Assembly: GCF_014472395.1 (NCBI RefSeq)
Contig: NZ_JACSZW010000002.1
Span: forward strand, 558,001-622,000
Direction of reading: 5' to 3'
Source: Pedobacter sp. N36a
GTDB taxonomy: Bacteria; Bacteroidota; Bacteroidia; Sphingobacteriales; Sphingobacteriaceae
DNA: 64,000 bases
Below, piece by piece: positions 17,909-27,352 of the stretch (the stretch's first letter is position 1; every line of letters begins with the position of its first letter). The notes below the pieces were generated by a model that was given only the letters and a program-made list of their open reading frames with translations, made no database searches and was not told the origin of the DNA. The position numbers and the translations under genes were made by a program.

Positions 17909-18325
17909 ATGAAAACAAAAACACTACTTCTTTTAATTACACTCCTAGCTTCTACAACCACAGCTTGTAAAAAGAAATCCGAATCAGCTGAAAATTTTCA
18001 TGCTGAAACATTAACTAACAGTTCTTGGAACGGAAATTTGAAACAAAAATCCAATAATAATATTGATGTATATGATGTCAATATTACCTTCGGAACCAAT
18101 GGAACTGGTTCATACACCTATCGTAAAACAAATTTAAAAGAACGTGAAACCGCTAGTTTTGAATATAAAGCAGATAATAAATCTTTGTTTATCGATCATG
18201 GCTACAATAACATATTAGCGGGTTATTGGTTAATCGAATCTGCTGGAAAGAACAAGCTTCACATCGTCAGAAATATAGAAAATCCCGATAACACTGATCA
18301 ACTTGAATTAACTAAAATATTATAA
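17909..18325 (+). CDS. Small lipoprotein, function unknown
   Basis: A 138-residue lipoprotein: signal peptide with lipobox TTAC (Cys20), a KKKSESAE linker, then a beta-rich domain (NSSWNGNLKQ, VNITFGTNGTGSYTYR, LEL strands) reminiscent of small lipocalin-like proteins. It lies 11 bp upstream of the MACPF gene and is almost certainly co-transcribed with it. It may be a partner, chaperone or immunity protein (inference). The 17651-17908 gap before it is AT-rich and shows no clear promoter. Confidence 0.75.
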   Translation: MKTKTLLLLITLLASTTTACKKKSESAENFHAETLTNSSWNGNLKQKSNNNIDVYDVNITFGTNGTGSYTYRKTNLKERETASFEYKADNKSLFIDHGYNNILAGYWLIESAGKNKLHIVRNIENPDNTDQLELTKIL

Positions 18326-18336
18326 CACTCTTAAAA

Positions 18337-19986
18337 ATGAAAATTTCAACCAAGTTCTTAATCATTACCCTGCTTGCATTCTCTTCCTGTAGCAAGGACG
18401 TTCTCAGTCCAGAGACTAACAACTCTAAACTATTCAAAGATAAGGAGTTGATGTCTAAGCGTACTGGGACCGGAAAAATTATTCTAAGTTCCAAAGAACT
18501 AAACTCCGGCAGGTTAGCATCTGCTCAATCCCTTTCACTTCCAGCACCGTTGCAGCCAGAATATTACTTAGGCAGATCTTATCGTGGCGACGGAAGTATT
18601 ATCGTAGAACCGGAAAACGTAAGTTTCAAAGTAATAGAAATTGAAAGATTGTTACAAGAACATCCAGATTATTACACCCCTTTGAACATCGATATTGTTA
18701 CAGCGACAAGTTCATCCTTCGCTTCCTTCGATCGATATGAACAAAAAACCAATTCAAATAAAACTATTTCAGGTGGGTTCAATATTAATCTAGGACTTTT
18801 CAGTTTCGGAGCAAAAAACAAGTGGACAAATACATTTTCGTCCTCGGTAATTAATGAAAACAATAGAGTTTTTGGAGAATTAAATGTTGAAGTAAAAGGC
18901 TCATCTTATTCGCTATTGTCCTCTATAAATGTACGAAAATCTATCATTGAGAATTATCTGAATCCAACCTTCTTAAACGAAGTTAATAACAGCTCAAGAG
19001 GTGAATTCATTCGTAATTATGGTGCTTTTGTACTCGGAAAATATTATACTGGTGGAAAAGCGACTGCAATGTACACAGGAACAGATTTTAGAAATACGAC
19101 AAGTGAGAATAAAGAAAAAGCAATGGATGGATCTATCAACGCTTCTTTTGGATTTAAAGTTAAAAAAGATGCTACTGGAAAGATTGGTGGCGACTTTGGG
19201 TTTGCAAATGGAAGCGGAGAATCCTCAAATGAGCAACATAATATTACGCAATTGAAGCTATCAATCCAGACAATCGGTGGAAATAAGGGATTAGGAGCAT
19301 TTACAGTTCCTAAAAAAATTGAAGACATTAATATCAATTTGGGAGAATGGGTGACCTCGCTAAATGACCGCACGAAATATAATTTAATCGGAATACATGA
19401 AGGGGGCTTAAATCCCATTAGTGATTTTGTACTGGAAGAGAATTTCAAGAGGTCAATTCAACAATATCTAAAGAATCCTACAACTATAATCAATCGCACA
19501 ACATTAGACCAGCCAATGGTATGGATAAGACCAACATACCCTCCTGGAGATCCCTACGGAGCAACAGGCGCAGTGTATTCAATGTTCTTATTTACCCGAT
19601 TTGGTGAATTTATAAACATCACTCCAAGCGATATGCTGCAAGCTAAGTTAAGTTTTTCACCTGAACTTTATCAGTCCTACATCGGTAGAAAAAAGCCATT
19701 CATAGACGTAGATTACTATGCAGGTGGAGACTACTTTGTTCCTGAAACTAGTGATGTACCCGTGATTTCTTTGGTTGGAATAGAGGAAAACGCGATGCGG
19801 AAATTTTATTATAATAAAACAAATACAACTTATCTTTTATATTCTGGGGCTGGGAAAAAATATGCATTTTCTATCCATGATGACTATGTACTTGATACCT
19901 ACGGCATGCGTACTTGGGTTAACGGGATGCCAACAACGAGCATTTCATTTGCAGAACTTCAGAATTACACCATAATAGGTTTATAA
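18337..19986 (+). CDS. MACPF (perforin-like) domain lipoprotein
   Basis: A 549-residue lipoprotein (lipobox FSSC, Cys18). Residues about 75-345 match the membrane-attack-complex/perforin fold. The diagnostic signature is FIRNYGAFVLGKYYTGGKA with Y228-G229; the canonical form is YGTHY followed by a GG turn. Before it stands a helical segment that could be TMH1 (residues 115-165, ending NNRVFGELNVEVKG), and after it SINASFGFKVKKDATGKIGG as a likely TMH2 region. The C-terminal about 150 residues are beta-rich and may be a target-binding domain. Bacteroides MACPF lipoproteins (BSAP type) kill close relatives by pore formation; a similar role here is inference. A strong terminator follows. Confidence 0.72.
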   Translation: MKISTKFLIITLLAFSSCSKDVLSPETNNSKLFKDKELMSKRTGTGKIILSSKELNSGRLASAQSLSLPAPLQPEYYLGRSYRGDGSIIVEPENVSFKVIEIERLLQEHPDYYTPLNIDIVTATSSSFASFDRYEQKTNSNKTISGGFNINLGLFSFGAKNKWTNTFSSSVINENNRVFGELNVEVKGSSYSLLSSINVRKSIIENYLNPTFLNEVNNSSRGEFIRNYGAFVLGKYYTGGKATAMYTGTDFRNTTSENKEKAMDGSINASFGFKVKKDATGKIGGDFGFANGSGESSNEQHNITQLKLSIQTIGGNKGLGAFTVPKKIEDININLGEWVTSLNDRTKYNLIGIHEGGLNPISDFVLEENFKRSIQQYLKNPTTIINRTTLDQPMVWIRPTYPPGDPYGATGAVYSMFLFTRFGEFINITPSDMLQAKLSFSPELYQSYIGRKKPFIDVDYYAGGDYFVPETSDVPVISLVGIEENAMRKFYYNKTNTTYLLYSGAGKKYAFSIHDDYVLDTYGMRTWVNGMPTTSISFAELQNYTIIGL

Positions 19987-20044
19987 ATTGACATGATTTT
20001 GGTGCATTTTATTTAGAATAACACTACATTCATCACTATTACTG

Positions 20045-20085
20045 CAAATAACCAGAAATAAAAAGTCTGGTTATTTGTTCTTTTT
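20045..20085 (+). terminator. Terminator after MACPF gene
   Basis: CAAATAACCAGA (20045-20056) and TCTGGTTATTTG (20066-20077) pair perfectly over 12 bp with a 9-nt loop, followed by a T-rich run. It ends the lipoprotein-MACPF operon and may also act on the convergent minus-strand gene. Confidence 0.85.
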
Positions 20086-20192
20086 CCTAAAAGCGCTTCT
20101 ATCTATTTTAATCTTCTTGACTTAGTAAATATACATTAATTAGGAAATTCACTCTACTTCTTTGGAATTGCAACAATAAAATAGACATTTAG

Positions 20193-20921
20193 TTAAGCTG
20201 CAATATTTTGTATGTTTAATTTTTGACCAAATTCTTCTGGGGACATGTATCCAGTTCGGTTATACTTGTCGAATATCATTTCAAAAGGTTCATAATTACG
20301 TGCTGGCTTCCAGTGTTCTGTTGTGGTACGCGTACTCCCTTCAGTGAACGTTTTCGAATCTATTAAAGTCCCTTTTCTACTGTCTTTAAATTCAAAACTA
20401 ACTTTTGATTGTAAGTACTTTCCAACCAGATCAGGTAGGTCTTTAAAATTTACAGCATCACTTTTTATACTTATTTTATGGTGTTTTTGCTGGTAAGGGA
20501 ATAACCTATTTAGCCACCAGGGGTTTTCCTTTTGAGTGCATACTGGTAATTCATTGACATAAATGATATACTCAGCATATTCTTCATTTCTAGAATCTGA
20601 ATAAATAATGCTATCAATACTATTCCATTTGATGAAACAAGAACAATCAAATAAAACCATTTCGAAATTAATGCCATCCGGACTGAAAATCAACTGGTTA
20701 CTATTGGACGCTACAGCGTTACGAGGGCTGAAACCAAATACGAACCCATATATCACTAGCATTGGGAGGATGATAAAAGCTCCAATCAGGATCCAGCCAT
20801 AAAATGGAATCATTTCAACTGTATGGGCTGCAAAATAAAGCAATGCGCATCCTATTAAAAAGAAAATGAGAAGCGGAATAACAAAGATTAAGACGGGATT
20901 TTTTTCAATTATTCTTTTCAT
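20193..20921 (-). CDS. Membrane protein of unknown function
   Basis: A 242-residue protein with two transmembrane helices near the N-terminus (about 10-33 and 40-65) and a long cytoplasmic soluble domain (LIFSPDGINFEMVLFDCSCFIKW...) of the PH-like/YcxB-like sort, with strands ending in a Trp-containing core. I do not recognise a named family. It ends the convergent minus-strand group and lies 10 bp downstream of the endonuclease V gene, so they are probably one transcript. Confidence 0.7.
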   Translation of the reverse strand: MKRIIEKNPVLIFVIPLLIFFLIGCALLYFAAHTVEMIPFYGWILIGAFIILPMLVIYGFVFGFSPRNAVASNSNQLIFSPDGINFEMVLFDCSCFIKWNSIDSIIYSDSRNEEYAEYIIYVNELPVCTQKENPWWLNRLFPYQQKHHKISIKSDAVNFKDLPDLVGKYLQSKVSFEFKDSRKGTLIDSKTFTEGSTRTTTEHWKPARNYEPFEMIFDKYNRTGYMSPEEFGQKLNIQNIAA

Positions 20922-20931
20922 GAAATTTCAA

Positions 20932-21447
20932 TTATTGAATGATCCATGTGTTTTTCGTTGCTGTATCCACTTGTTTAATGAGGTTAGGCAGTCGATATTT
21001 CCCAAACATATCGGCGATCAATAGTGATGCTTCTTGCAGCTCAATTCCTATTGCAGATACATATAACGGTTTTGTACTCTCTCCTCTAAATACTTCCTCC
21101 ACATACTTCGTATTGCTGTAGAATCTCGATTTGGCGGCCCCAATTATAGGGATTCTCTGATCTAAACTATCATATAAGTATGCGTCTAAGCCATACTTTT
21201 TTTCGTCATCTAAATAAATAAAACCGTCGATGATGAGGAGTTCTATTTCGTCCAGAGGAACATCCTTCAGGAATTCTAAAATACAGGGCAGCTCTCTTTT
21301 ATAAAATTCTCCAGAAACATATTCCTGTACATTTCCAACAATCTTTGAGGATTGTTTTAACATAACATCATCAGACCAGTCTTCAAAAAAACCTCCAACC
21401 ACCTTAGCTTCATTACTTTGATAAGCTACATCTATAATTAACTTCAT
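20932..21447 (-). CDS. nfi: Endonuclease V
   Basis: A 171-residue protein matching the compact endonuclease V group. It opens with the first metal Asp (LIIDVAYQ), has YKRELPCILEFL and LLIIDGFIYLD with the second acidic residue, then VIGAAK-like IIGAAKSRF and the basic LIKQVDTATK end. The enzyme nicks DNA one phosphate 3' of deaminated adenine (hypoxanthine) in repair. The usual length is 170-230, so this is near the short end but covers all motifs. Confidence 0.85.
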   Translation of the reverse strand: MKLIIDVAYQSNEAKVVGGFFEDWSDDVMLKQSSKIVGNVQEYVSGEFYKRELPCILEFLKDVPLDEIELLIIDGFIYLDDEKKYGLDAYLYDSLDQRIPIIGAAKSRFYSNTKYVEEVFRGESTKPLYVSAIGIELQEASLLIADMFGKYRLPNLIKQVDTATKNTWIIQ

Positions 21448-21584
21448 TGACTTTATTTAATTTCTGTTGATAGAAATCTTCAATCCTTACAATTGTACCA
21501 ACATTTCAAATTTCTTAATCTTACCAACAAGCTGGTGCTCCTCGAGATTAATTTCATTCTTTGGAGGAGGAAATCCTAGCTTTT

Positions 21585-22196
21585 TTATGGACTTATTTTA
21601 CTCATATTTAAGTGTTTACCAATCTCCAAAGCCTTCTTATAATGCTGTTCAACCGATGGAAGAGCTTTAACTGCAAATGCTTTTAATTCCGGATCAGTTA
21701 AACCTGAGCCATCGGTAAAAAGCTGCAAGGCTTTCTGATGCTGATCTATCACCATGCGAATATATTGTAAATCAAATTCCCGATTAACCAATGTATTCAG
21801 CACTTTCAAATCTTCTTCTGATTTTCCAGATATGGCTTGCGCCAATTGAATTCCTTTTGCGCTAGCAATCCGATTAAGTTCAGCATTAGCCTCCTTATGA
21901 TCTTTTAATAGACTGGCCGCAAAATCCTTTACTTGTTTATCTTTGCTTTTGTTCATCGCCAAATTTGCAGCTTCAATTGCCTGGAGCTCCACTGTTGAGG
22001 CGTTTAAGACGAACATTTTACCATTACCATTTACATCCACATCGGCAGTTATCGCCTTTGCCCGGAGGGTCGTATCGCTTAAGGAATCTACGATCCCAGT
22101 TGCTGCTTCATCTCTCCCATTTCTATCTCCCTGGGTACAGGCCTGCATTCCAATCAGCAAACAAACAGGCAACACATTTTTCCAATACTTTTTCAT
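21585..22196 (-). CDS. DUF4142 domain lipoprotein
   Basis: A 203-residue protein with lipobox MQAC (Cys20). After a variable linker the DUF4142 four-helix bundle occupies about 60-200: FVLNASTVELQAIEAANLAM, VKDFAASLLKDHKEANAELN and a third block with IDQHQKALQLF. The family resembles ferritin-like periplasmic proteins and often contains conserved His (HKEA, QHQ, EQHY here). The precise function is unknown. It stands alone, 24 bp after the next upstream gene. Confidence 0.88.
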   Translation of the reverse strand: MKKYWKNVLPVCLLIGMQACTQGDRNGRDEAATGIVDSLSDTTLRAKAITADVDVNGNGKMFVLNASTVELQAIEAANLAMNKSKDKQVKDFAASLLKDHKEANAELNRIASAKGIQLAQAISGKSEEDLKVLNTLVNREFDLQYIRMVIDQHQKALQLFTDGSGLTDPELKAFAVKALPSVEQHYKKALEIGKHLNMSKISP

Positions 22197-22220
22197 AAGT
22201 GAACAATTATAGATTTTAAA

Positions 22221-23087
22221 TTAACTAGACTGATAATGGCTATCATGATTCAGCAGACCTTTAACTAGGGCTTTCCATTGTGGATAAGAAAATCCGATTT
22301 TGGCGCCCCAGCCAACAAAAGTATTACGGACATTATCCAAAGGATGATCCGTGTCAGTATTAGGAACTTCATTTCTACCATGTTCTTCAGCATAAATGGT
22401 CCGGCCAATACGCTTCACCTGAAAAGTAGAAGTCGCTTGATCAGTTAGAAAATGTGCCGTATCTTCCCCCTTATTCAAGGGATTACCAGAGGGCCTGGCC
22501 GTCATACTTAAGACTTCAGCATCAGCTATAACCTCCGACTTAATTTCTTCAATTGTCACCCAATCATATCCATTGCCAGTTTTTGTTCCCGGCCCGGGGA
22601 TATCAATTTTAATTCGATCTCCATCAGTAGCCTTACGATGAACTGCAACGCCATCCGCATCAGTAAGGTAAAAATCGGAAGAGCCAGCACCAGCAAATTC
22701 AGCCCATCGATTCACATCCAGCAGACGCTCCTTTACAATTTTATAAAAATGAATTGCTTCAGCTTCCGAACTCATCTCTATCTTTTCCACAGCATCCATT
22801 TTCGACCCTATTTCCTGAGCAGGCAGGTGAGCAGCTCCCGGATCACTAACCTTTTGATTTTTTTCCATGACATCTATTGATTTAAGATCCTTTCGTATTA
22901 CCTCCAACTTAACACTCTGCATAACAGAATGTTTCAAACGAGAAACAATTAAGACAACTACCGACTCGCCGTTCTTATCGATGAGCACCGTTATCGCTTC
23001 CCAAGTATTTTCGGCAGATAATTCAATAAAACTGATCTGTGGATTTTCCGAGGAGACTAGTCCTTGTACCCATAAACTTTCGTCCAT
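22221..23087 (-). CDS. Uncharacterised protein (288 aa)
   Basis: No signal peptide or membrane segment. The N-terminal 70 residues are beta-rich (WEAITVLIDKNGESVVVLIVS), followed by a polar linker and a C-terminal alpha/beta part (WVTIEEIKSEVIADAEVLSMTARPSG...). The closing segment FVGWGAKIGFSYPQWKALVKGLL looks like a recognition module. I cannot name a family. A truncated ECF sigma frame lies 78 bp upstream, which hints that local rearrangement shaped this neighbourhood. Confidence 0.6.
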   Translation of the reverse strand: MDESLWVQGLVSSENPQISFIELSAENTWEAITVLIDKNGESVVVLIVSRLKHSVMQSVKLEVIRKDLKSIDVMEKNQKVSDPGAAHLPAQEIGSKMDAVEKIEMSSEAEAIHFYKIVKERLLDVNRWAEFAGAGSSDFYLTDADGVAVHRKATDGDRIKIDIPGPGTKTGNGYDWVTIEEIKSEVIADAEVLSMTARPSGNPLNKGEDTAHFLTDQATSTFQVKRIGRTIYAEEHGRNEVPNTDTDHPLDNVRNTFVGWGAKIGFSYPQWKALVKGLLNHDSHYQSS

Positions 23088-23164
23088 ATCAATGCCAAAT
23101 ACGATGCCACACGATACAGGTAAGCCGCAAGACTGCTTTTGACTACTAGTTCCTCTCTTTCGTT

Positions 23165-23383
23165 CTAGATGCCTGAGAACAACTCATGAACCACCTCCTG
23201 AGCCTCTTCCCTATCCCGCAATCGCTGATAAGCATGAACGTACAGCTCGTCGAAATAACGGTTGTAAATCATCGTATACGCGGCAGCATTTCCTTCTTTT
23301 AAGAGAGCGATTAATTCCTTATCAGAAAGTAAAGTTTGAGTCAGCACTACCGCCCCCCAGCTATAATTAGAACCATAAAACAA
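23165..23383 (-). pseudogene. ECF sigma factor N-terminal fragment
   Basis: A 72-residue frame with LSDKELIALLKEGNAAAYTMIYNRYFDELYVHAY, which is region 2.1 and the start of 2.2 of a FecI-like ECF sigma, then REEAQEVVHELFSGI and a stop. Region 2.4 and all of region 4 (promoter binding) are absent, so it cannot be an active sigma factor. The break is abrupt. Confidence 0.7.
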
Positions 23384-23432
23384 ATATCACCATAGCACAT
23401 CAACAAGCAATCCTTGCTATAAAATAAAGAAT

Positions 23433-24911
23433 CTATCCTGTCTTCTCAACTTTTCTACCGTTAGTATCTGTAAATCCATTGACAAAACCATTTGCATCTA
23501 TGGAGAATTTATAATCCACAGCCTTCTCGGTCATATAAAAATCAACATCAGAAGTAAAATACAGCTTACTTTTCACCGGAGCATTTAACCACAATTCACC
23601 CTGTTCATTTACAATTTCGACCGGTTTACCGTACCACATATAAGTGCCCAGGTATTTTTTCATCACCTCATCAGTTGGCCTGATCGTCTTTTTTATGCTG
23701 GGCTGATAAAAGTCTTTCCAGCCATAAGCAATACTGACACTATTAAAGATTTCTCTGGCAATGCCAGGGTTTGCGGAATTGGTCATCACCACTACCCCAT
23801 TTCCATTTTCAAAACTTCCGATATACTCATCTATAAATCCGGTAGTTCCACCGCCATGGGTAAAGTACTTTTCCTGTCCTTTTTTCTCTATAAATACACC
23901 TAAAGCACTCTCATCATCTATGTAGGGAGTTAGCCTTAATTTCGTGCTTTCCTTAGAAAGGACTTTATTCGATTTTCCATTTAAGGACAATTGTGTTTCA
24001 ATGACATACTTGGCCAGATCAGTTGGCGTGCTCCAAAGCGAAGCTGCTGCCTGCTCCGGATAAATGTGGTAATTCCCTTCCACCATCTCTTTACCGTTTT
24101 CTAAATATCCGGAGGCCAGCAGACTGTTTTTGCTTTCCGCTGGAATGGGATTAAAAAAGCTCTGCGTCATCCCCATGGGCTTCAATACTTCCATCCATAA
24201 ATAGTCCTCATACTTCTTTTTGGTGATATCCATCAGGATCAATTGAGATATGGTGATTCCCCCACCCGAGTATTCTGCCATTATTCCCGGCTCATACATC
24301 GAACGTACAGGCTCCGAATTTGCAGGTTTTTTACCGTCAAGTATCTCATAAATCGAAGGAACTTTTTCTCCTTTTTTGTAGCCATAAAAGCCATGAACAG
24401 AAACCCCTCCCGTATGACTCAGGAGGTTGGCCATACTAATCTTTTTGTTTTTTGATAAGGAGTCGTATGGGAATTTCCAGGTATTCAAATCGTCATTGAT
24501 ATCTGCATATAAATCCAGTTTTTTGTCCTGAACTAACTTTAGAATAGCAACTCCATTTAATGATTTACTGACCGATCCAGTCTGAAATATAGTGTGGGTA
24601 GTTACCGGCTTCTTTTCCGCCGCATTGGCCCAGCCATAACCTTTTGCCCAATCAATTTTATAGTCTTTTATGACCACGATACTTAATCCATTCACATTGT
24701 ACTTCGCCATTCTCTCCGCAATAGTATAACTGCGGGAATCCTGATTCATTGCCCAGGGAACTAGGCCAGTTTCTACTTGTTGGATTTTCTCAGCTGCTGA
24801 TTTTGAAATTGGCGAAGCCGATTGTGCAAATAATTGCACAGTACTGGAACCCTGAAAAAAGAGAAGCGCAGTCAAGGTAAAAGAAACCGTTTTTAAGGTC
24901 ATGTATTTCAT
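23433..24911 (-). CDS. Serine hydrolase, beta-lactamase (class C / PBP4-like) family
   Basis: From the ATG at 24911 (frame open to 24941) the protein has a signal peptide (VSFTLTALLFFQGSS...LFAQ) and a beta-lactamase-superfamily domain. The catalytic SxxK is in QTGSVSKSLNG, the second motif YSGG replaces YxN, and the third is HGGGTTGF. A C-terminal about 90-residue beta domain (YLGTYMWYGKPVEIV) resembles DUF3471-type tails. Likely a periplasmic esterase or D-aminopeptidase-like enzyme rather than a resistance lactamase. Confidence 0.85.
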   Translation of the reverse strand: MKYMTLKTVSFTLTALLFFQGSSTVQLFAQSASPISKSAAEKIQQVETGLVPWAMNQDSRSYTIAERMAKYNVNGLSIVVIKDYKIDWAKGYGWANAAEKKPVTTHTIFQTGSVSKSLNGVAILKLVQDKKLDLYADINDDLNTWKFPYDSLSKNKKISMANLLSHTGGVSVHGFYGYKKGEKVPSIYEILDGKKPANSEPVRSMYEPGIMAEYSGGGITISQLILMDITKKKYEDYLWMEVLKPMGMTQSFFNPIPAESKNSLLASGYLENGKEMVEGNYHIYPEQAAASLWSTPTDLAKYVIETQLSLNGKSNKVLSKESTKLRLTPYIDDESALGVFIEKKGQEKYFTHGGGTTGFIDEYIGSFENGNGVVVMTNSANPGIAREIFNSVSIAYGWKDFYQPSIKKTIRPTDEVMKKYLGTYMWYGKPVEIVNEQGELWLNAPVKSKLYFTSDVDFYMTEKAVDYKFSIDANGFVNGFTDTNGRKVEKTG

Positions 24912-24969
24912 GCTATTTAAAATATCGAAATTGCAAATCAAGTTTTGTAAATCCTATAGGGATACCTGC

Positions 24970-26157
24970 TTATTTTCCCCAAATCCGGTTTATAAACTTC
25001 CTACTGGGCCCTTCTACCCATCGATAGGTAACATAAGAGATTAGAATGAGTAAGAGCAGGTAAACCGCACAATAGCCCAGCCCAAGAAAAAAATCAATAT
25101 TCTGTTTGCCTCTGCCTATTCCTACCGTGCCAGGCAGGTATGCGCCATGTGAAAATGGCTCTTGCAGAAAGATTTGCATCAGGTATACCGAATAAGAAAT
25201 ATTCCCTAAAAACTGCATAAATTTCAGGTTACAGAAATCAGCAATCTTACCGGTGTTTGCCGTAAAACTGAGTACAAGGATGGCGAATAGGAAAACTGTA
25301 ATTCCATCATTCAGTGCATAATGTAAAGAAAGTGTGATCGCCGCAATAATCAGCAGAGAGACTATATCAGAAGAAAATGCCTTCCTAACGCCCTGCAATT
25401 GGTAAAGCAGGTAAACGAGTACACCTGTAGTAAACCCAGCTATTCCCCGAATATAACCATAGTCGAATGTGGTATTCAGGTTATGAGGAACTGGTATCGC
25501 AGGATGAATAGGATTTACCCGTGGCAGTACATACATAATTGAATAATAGGCCAGTATGATCATTATGCCGAACAATAGCACAGCAAGTGCTTTTTTCCTA
25601 TTTATAAAAAATGCTATTAGTGGAAACAAAAGGTAGGCGGCAAATTCTGCACTGATGCTCCAGGAAGGAATATTCCAGGAATAAATATGCGTAAAGCCAA
25701 AGGAATGCAACAGCAGGATATTCGGTAAAATATCAGCTGGCTGTTCAAGGATAATCGGTGGATTGCCCCAATCTGTAACCCAACGTACAATGACGATCAG
25801 CAGCAGCAATGAAAATATATGCAGTGGATAGACCCTCGCAAAACGCGCGACAAAGAACTTTTTCAGGGTATCTGGCTGTATTTTATGTTTAAATTCGCTG
25901 CTGTAAACATGCATCATAATAAAGCCGCTCATAATAAAAAAGAGATCCACCATCAGATAGCACTTTTCAAAAAACATGGATTGGGCAGCAGGAACAAAGC
26001 GTGCAACCGCCATTTCAAAATGAAATATGGCCACCAGCAATGCAGCGATGCCACGTAAGGCGGTTAATGAAGAAAGATACTCGACTTTATGAGCTGTGGT
26101 TTGAAAGGATTCAGCACTATTCATCACTGGTGGTTGGTTAAGTGTTTGGTTATTCAT
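24970..26157 (-). CDS. Acyltransferase 3 family membrane protein
   Basis: A 395-residue integral membrane protein with about ten helices. It has the family's start LSSLTALRGIAALLVAIFHF (catalytic-type His at about 45), an MSGFIMMHVY turn and ARVYPLHI. These proteins O-acetylate surface polysaccharides or other envelope sugars. It lies 58 bp from the serine hydrolase on the same strand; both could be envelope modification genes, but an operon is not certain. Confidence 0.88.
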   Translation of the reverse strand: MNNQTLNQPPVMNSAESFQTTAHKVEYLSSLTALRGIAALLVAIFHFEMAVARFVPAAQSMFFEKCYLMVDLFFIMSGFIMMHVYSSEFKHKIQPDTLKKFFVARFARVYPLHIFSLLLLIVIVRWVTDWGNPPIILEQPADILPNILLLHSFGFTHIYSWNIPSWSISAEFAAYLLFPLIAFFINRKKALAVLLFGIMIILAYYSIMYVLPRVNPIHPAIPVPHNLNTTFDYGYIRGIAGFTTGVLVYLLYQLQGVRKAFSSDIVSLLIIAAITLSLHYALNDGITVFLFAILVLSFTANTGKIADFCNLKFMQFLGNISYSVYLMQIFLQEPFSHGAYLPGTVGIGRGKQNIDFFLGLGYCAVYLLLLILISYVTYRWVEGPSRKFINRIWGK

Positions 26158-26202
26158 CGTTTAGTATGGTCGTAAAAGTTACTATTTTTTTTCATACTAT
26201 AA

Positions 26203-26345
26203 AATGATTTTCTCAGAGATCTTATGGAAGGAACTACCTATTGGATGGCAACTTAACCAGAAAAACCATTGAGGCCTTCCCTGAAAAGGAACTTTTCGAA
26301 TATTCCATTGGAGGCATGCGTTTTTTTGCCAACAAGACAAACCTA
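26203..26345 (+). pseudogene. DinB-like protein N-terminal remnant with frameshift
   Basis: ATG 26204 reads MIFSEILWKE in one frame. The adjacent frame then gives LLDGNLTRKTIEAFPEKELFEYSIGGMRFFA, which together resemble the first helix of DinB/YfiT-like proteins. Similarity stops at about 26330, where the WYL regulator (opposite strand) ends. Weak but coherent; most likely a truncated relic. Confidence 0.35.
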
Positions 26346-26347
26346 TT

Positions 26348-27349
26348 TTATCCAGCCATAGTTTCCGATTCCAAGACCGCCTCAGGAAGTCCTAAACTCG
26401 CGATTACTTTCATCGCCAGCTGCTGGACTTGTACTTTCAGTGATTCTGGCTCCAGTATTTCAGCATAATCGCCAAACATCATATACCAGCGGGCAAAACC
26501 TTCATCAGTACCTGAGGCCATAAAGGTCATCTCCATCTGGTTCCCCCGATCCTCCTCAGCTACGAAACCATAATAGCTTTTGTTGCTTTTTATATATTTA
26601 CCAATCTTTTTATCTACCAGTATTCTGACCTGGATTTTCCCCTCCGGGACACATTCTTTGCTGCGCAGCTGCTCCAGGGAATCATGTTCTTTCCCGTAAG
26701 GTATGTCTGTACGGCGAATCTGAACAATACGGTCGGTGCGGAATTGCCTATAATCTTGTCGTAGGTGACAAAATCCTAAGATGTACCAGTAGTTGTGTTC
26801 ATGGAACAAGCCTACAGGCTCAATCGTCCTTTGTCCCGGCTCCTCAGCGGTGAATGCCTGATACAGCAAAGCCACCTGCTTTTGCGAGGCAATCCCTTCC
26901 ATAATGATTTCCAGTGCATCCGGGATGTTCTTATTGAAAAGTTCCTGATAAGGTTTAACGAGAATTTGGGATTCCAGCGCCGTAATCCAGTCTTTGTCCT
27001 TGTTCCGCAGCACCGATTTCACTTTGAACATAGCCGAACAGAAATAAGCACCCAGCGTTTTGTCGGTCATTTGCTGCATGAGTTTTTCGGCGGCGACAAA
27101 ACTTCCTGCTTCTTCACGCGTGAACATAACCGGAGGCAATCGGTAGCCTTCCATGATTGAATAACCGGTTCCTGCTTCCGACAAGATCGGCACGCCTGAG
27201 CTCTCCAGGCTGCGAATATCCCGGTAAATGGTACGCAAGCTGACCTGAAAACGATCCGCCAGCTCCTGTGCTTTTACCACACGGCTAGACTGCAGCTGGA
27301 TCAGGATGGCTACGATTCTATCAAAACGTTTTGGGCTTTCGTCAATCAT
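26348..27349 (-). CDS. YafY-type HTH/WYL domain transcriptional regulator
   Basis: A 333-residue protein: DeoR-like N-terminal HTH (FDRIVAILIQLQSSRVVKAQELADRFQVSLRTIYRDIRSLE, about 8-50), a WYL ligand-sensing domain (about 135-215, RTIEPVGLFHEHNYWYILGFC) and the WCX C-terminal extension. Such regulators often control a neighbouring DinB-like or dioxygenase gene. Here the adjacent candidate target is only a remnant, so the regulator may be orphaned. Confidence 0.9.
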   Translation of the reverse strand: MIDESPKRFDRIVAILIQLQSSRVVKAQELADRFQVSLRTIYRDIRSLESSGVPILSEAGTGYSIMEGYRLPPVMFTREEAGSFVAAEKLMQQMTDKTLGAYFCSAMFKVKSVLRNKDKDWITALESQILVKPYQELFNKNIPDALEIIMEGIASQKQVALLYQAFTAEEPGQRTIEPVGLFHEHNYWYILGFCHLRQDYRQFRTDRIVQIRRTDIPYGKEHDSLEQLRSKECVPEGKIQVRILVDKKIGKYIKSNKSYYGFVAEEDRGNQMEMTFMASGTDEGFARWYMMFGDYAEILEPESLKVQVQQLAMKVIASLGLPEAVLESETMAG

Positions 27350-27352
27350 CTT

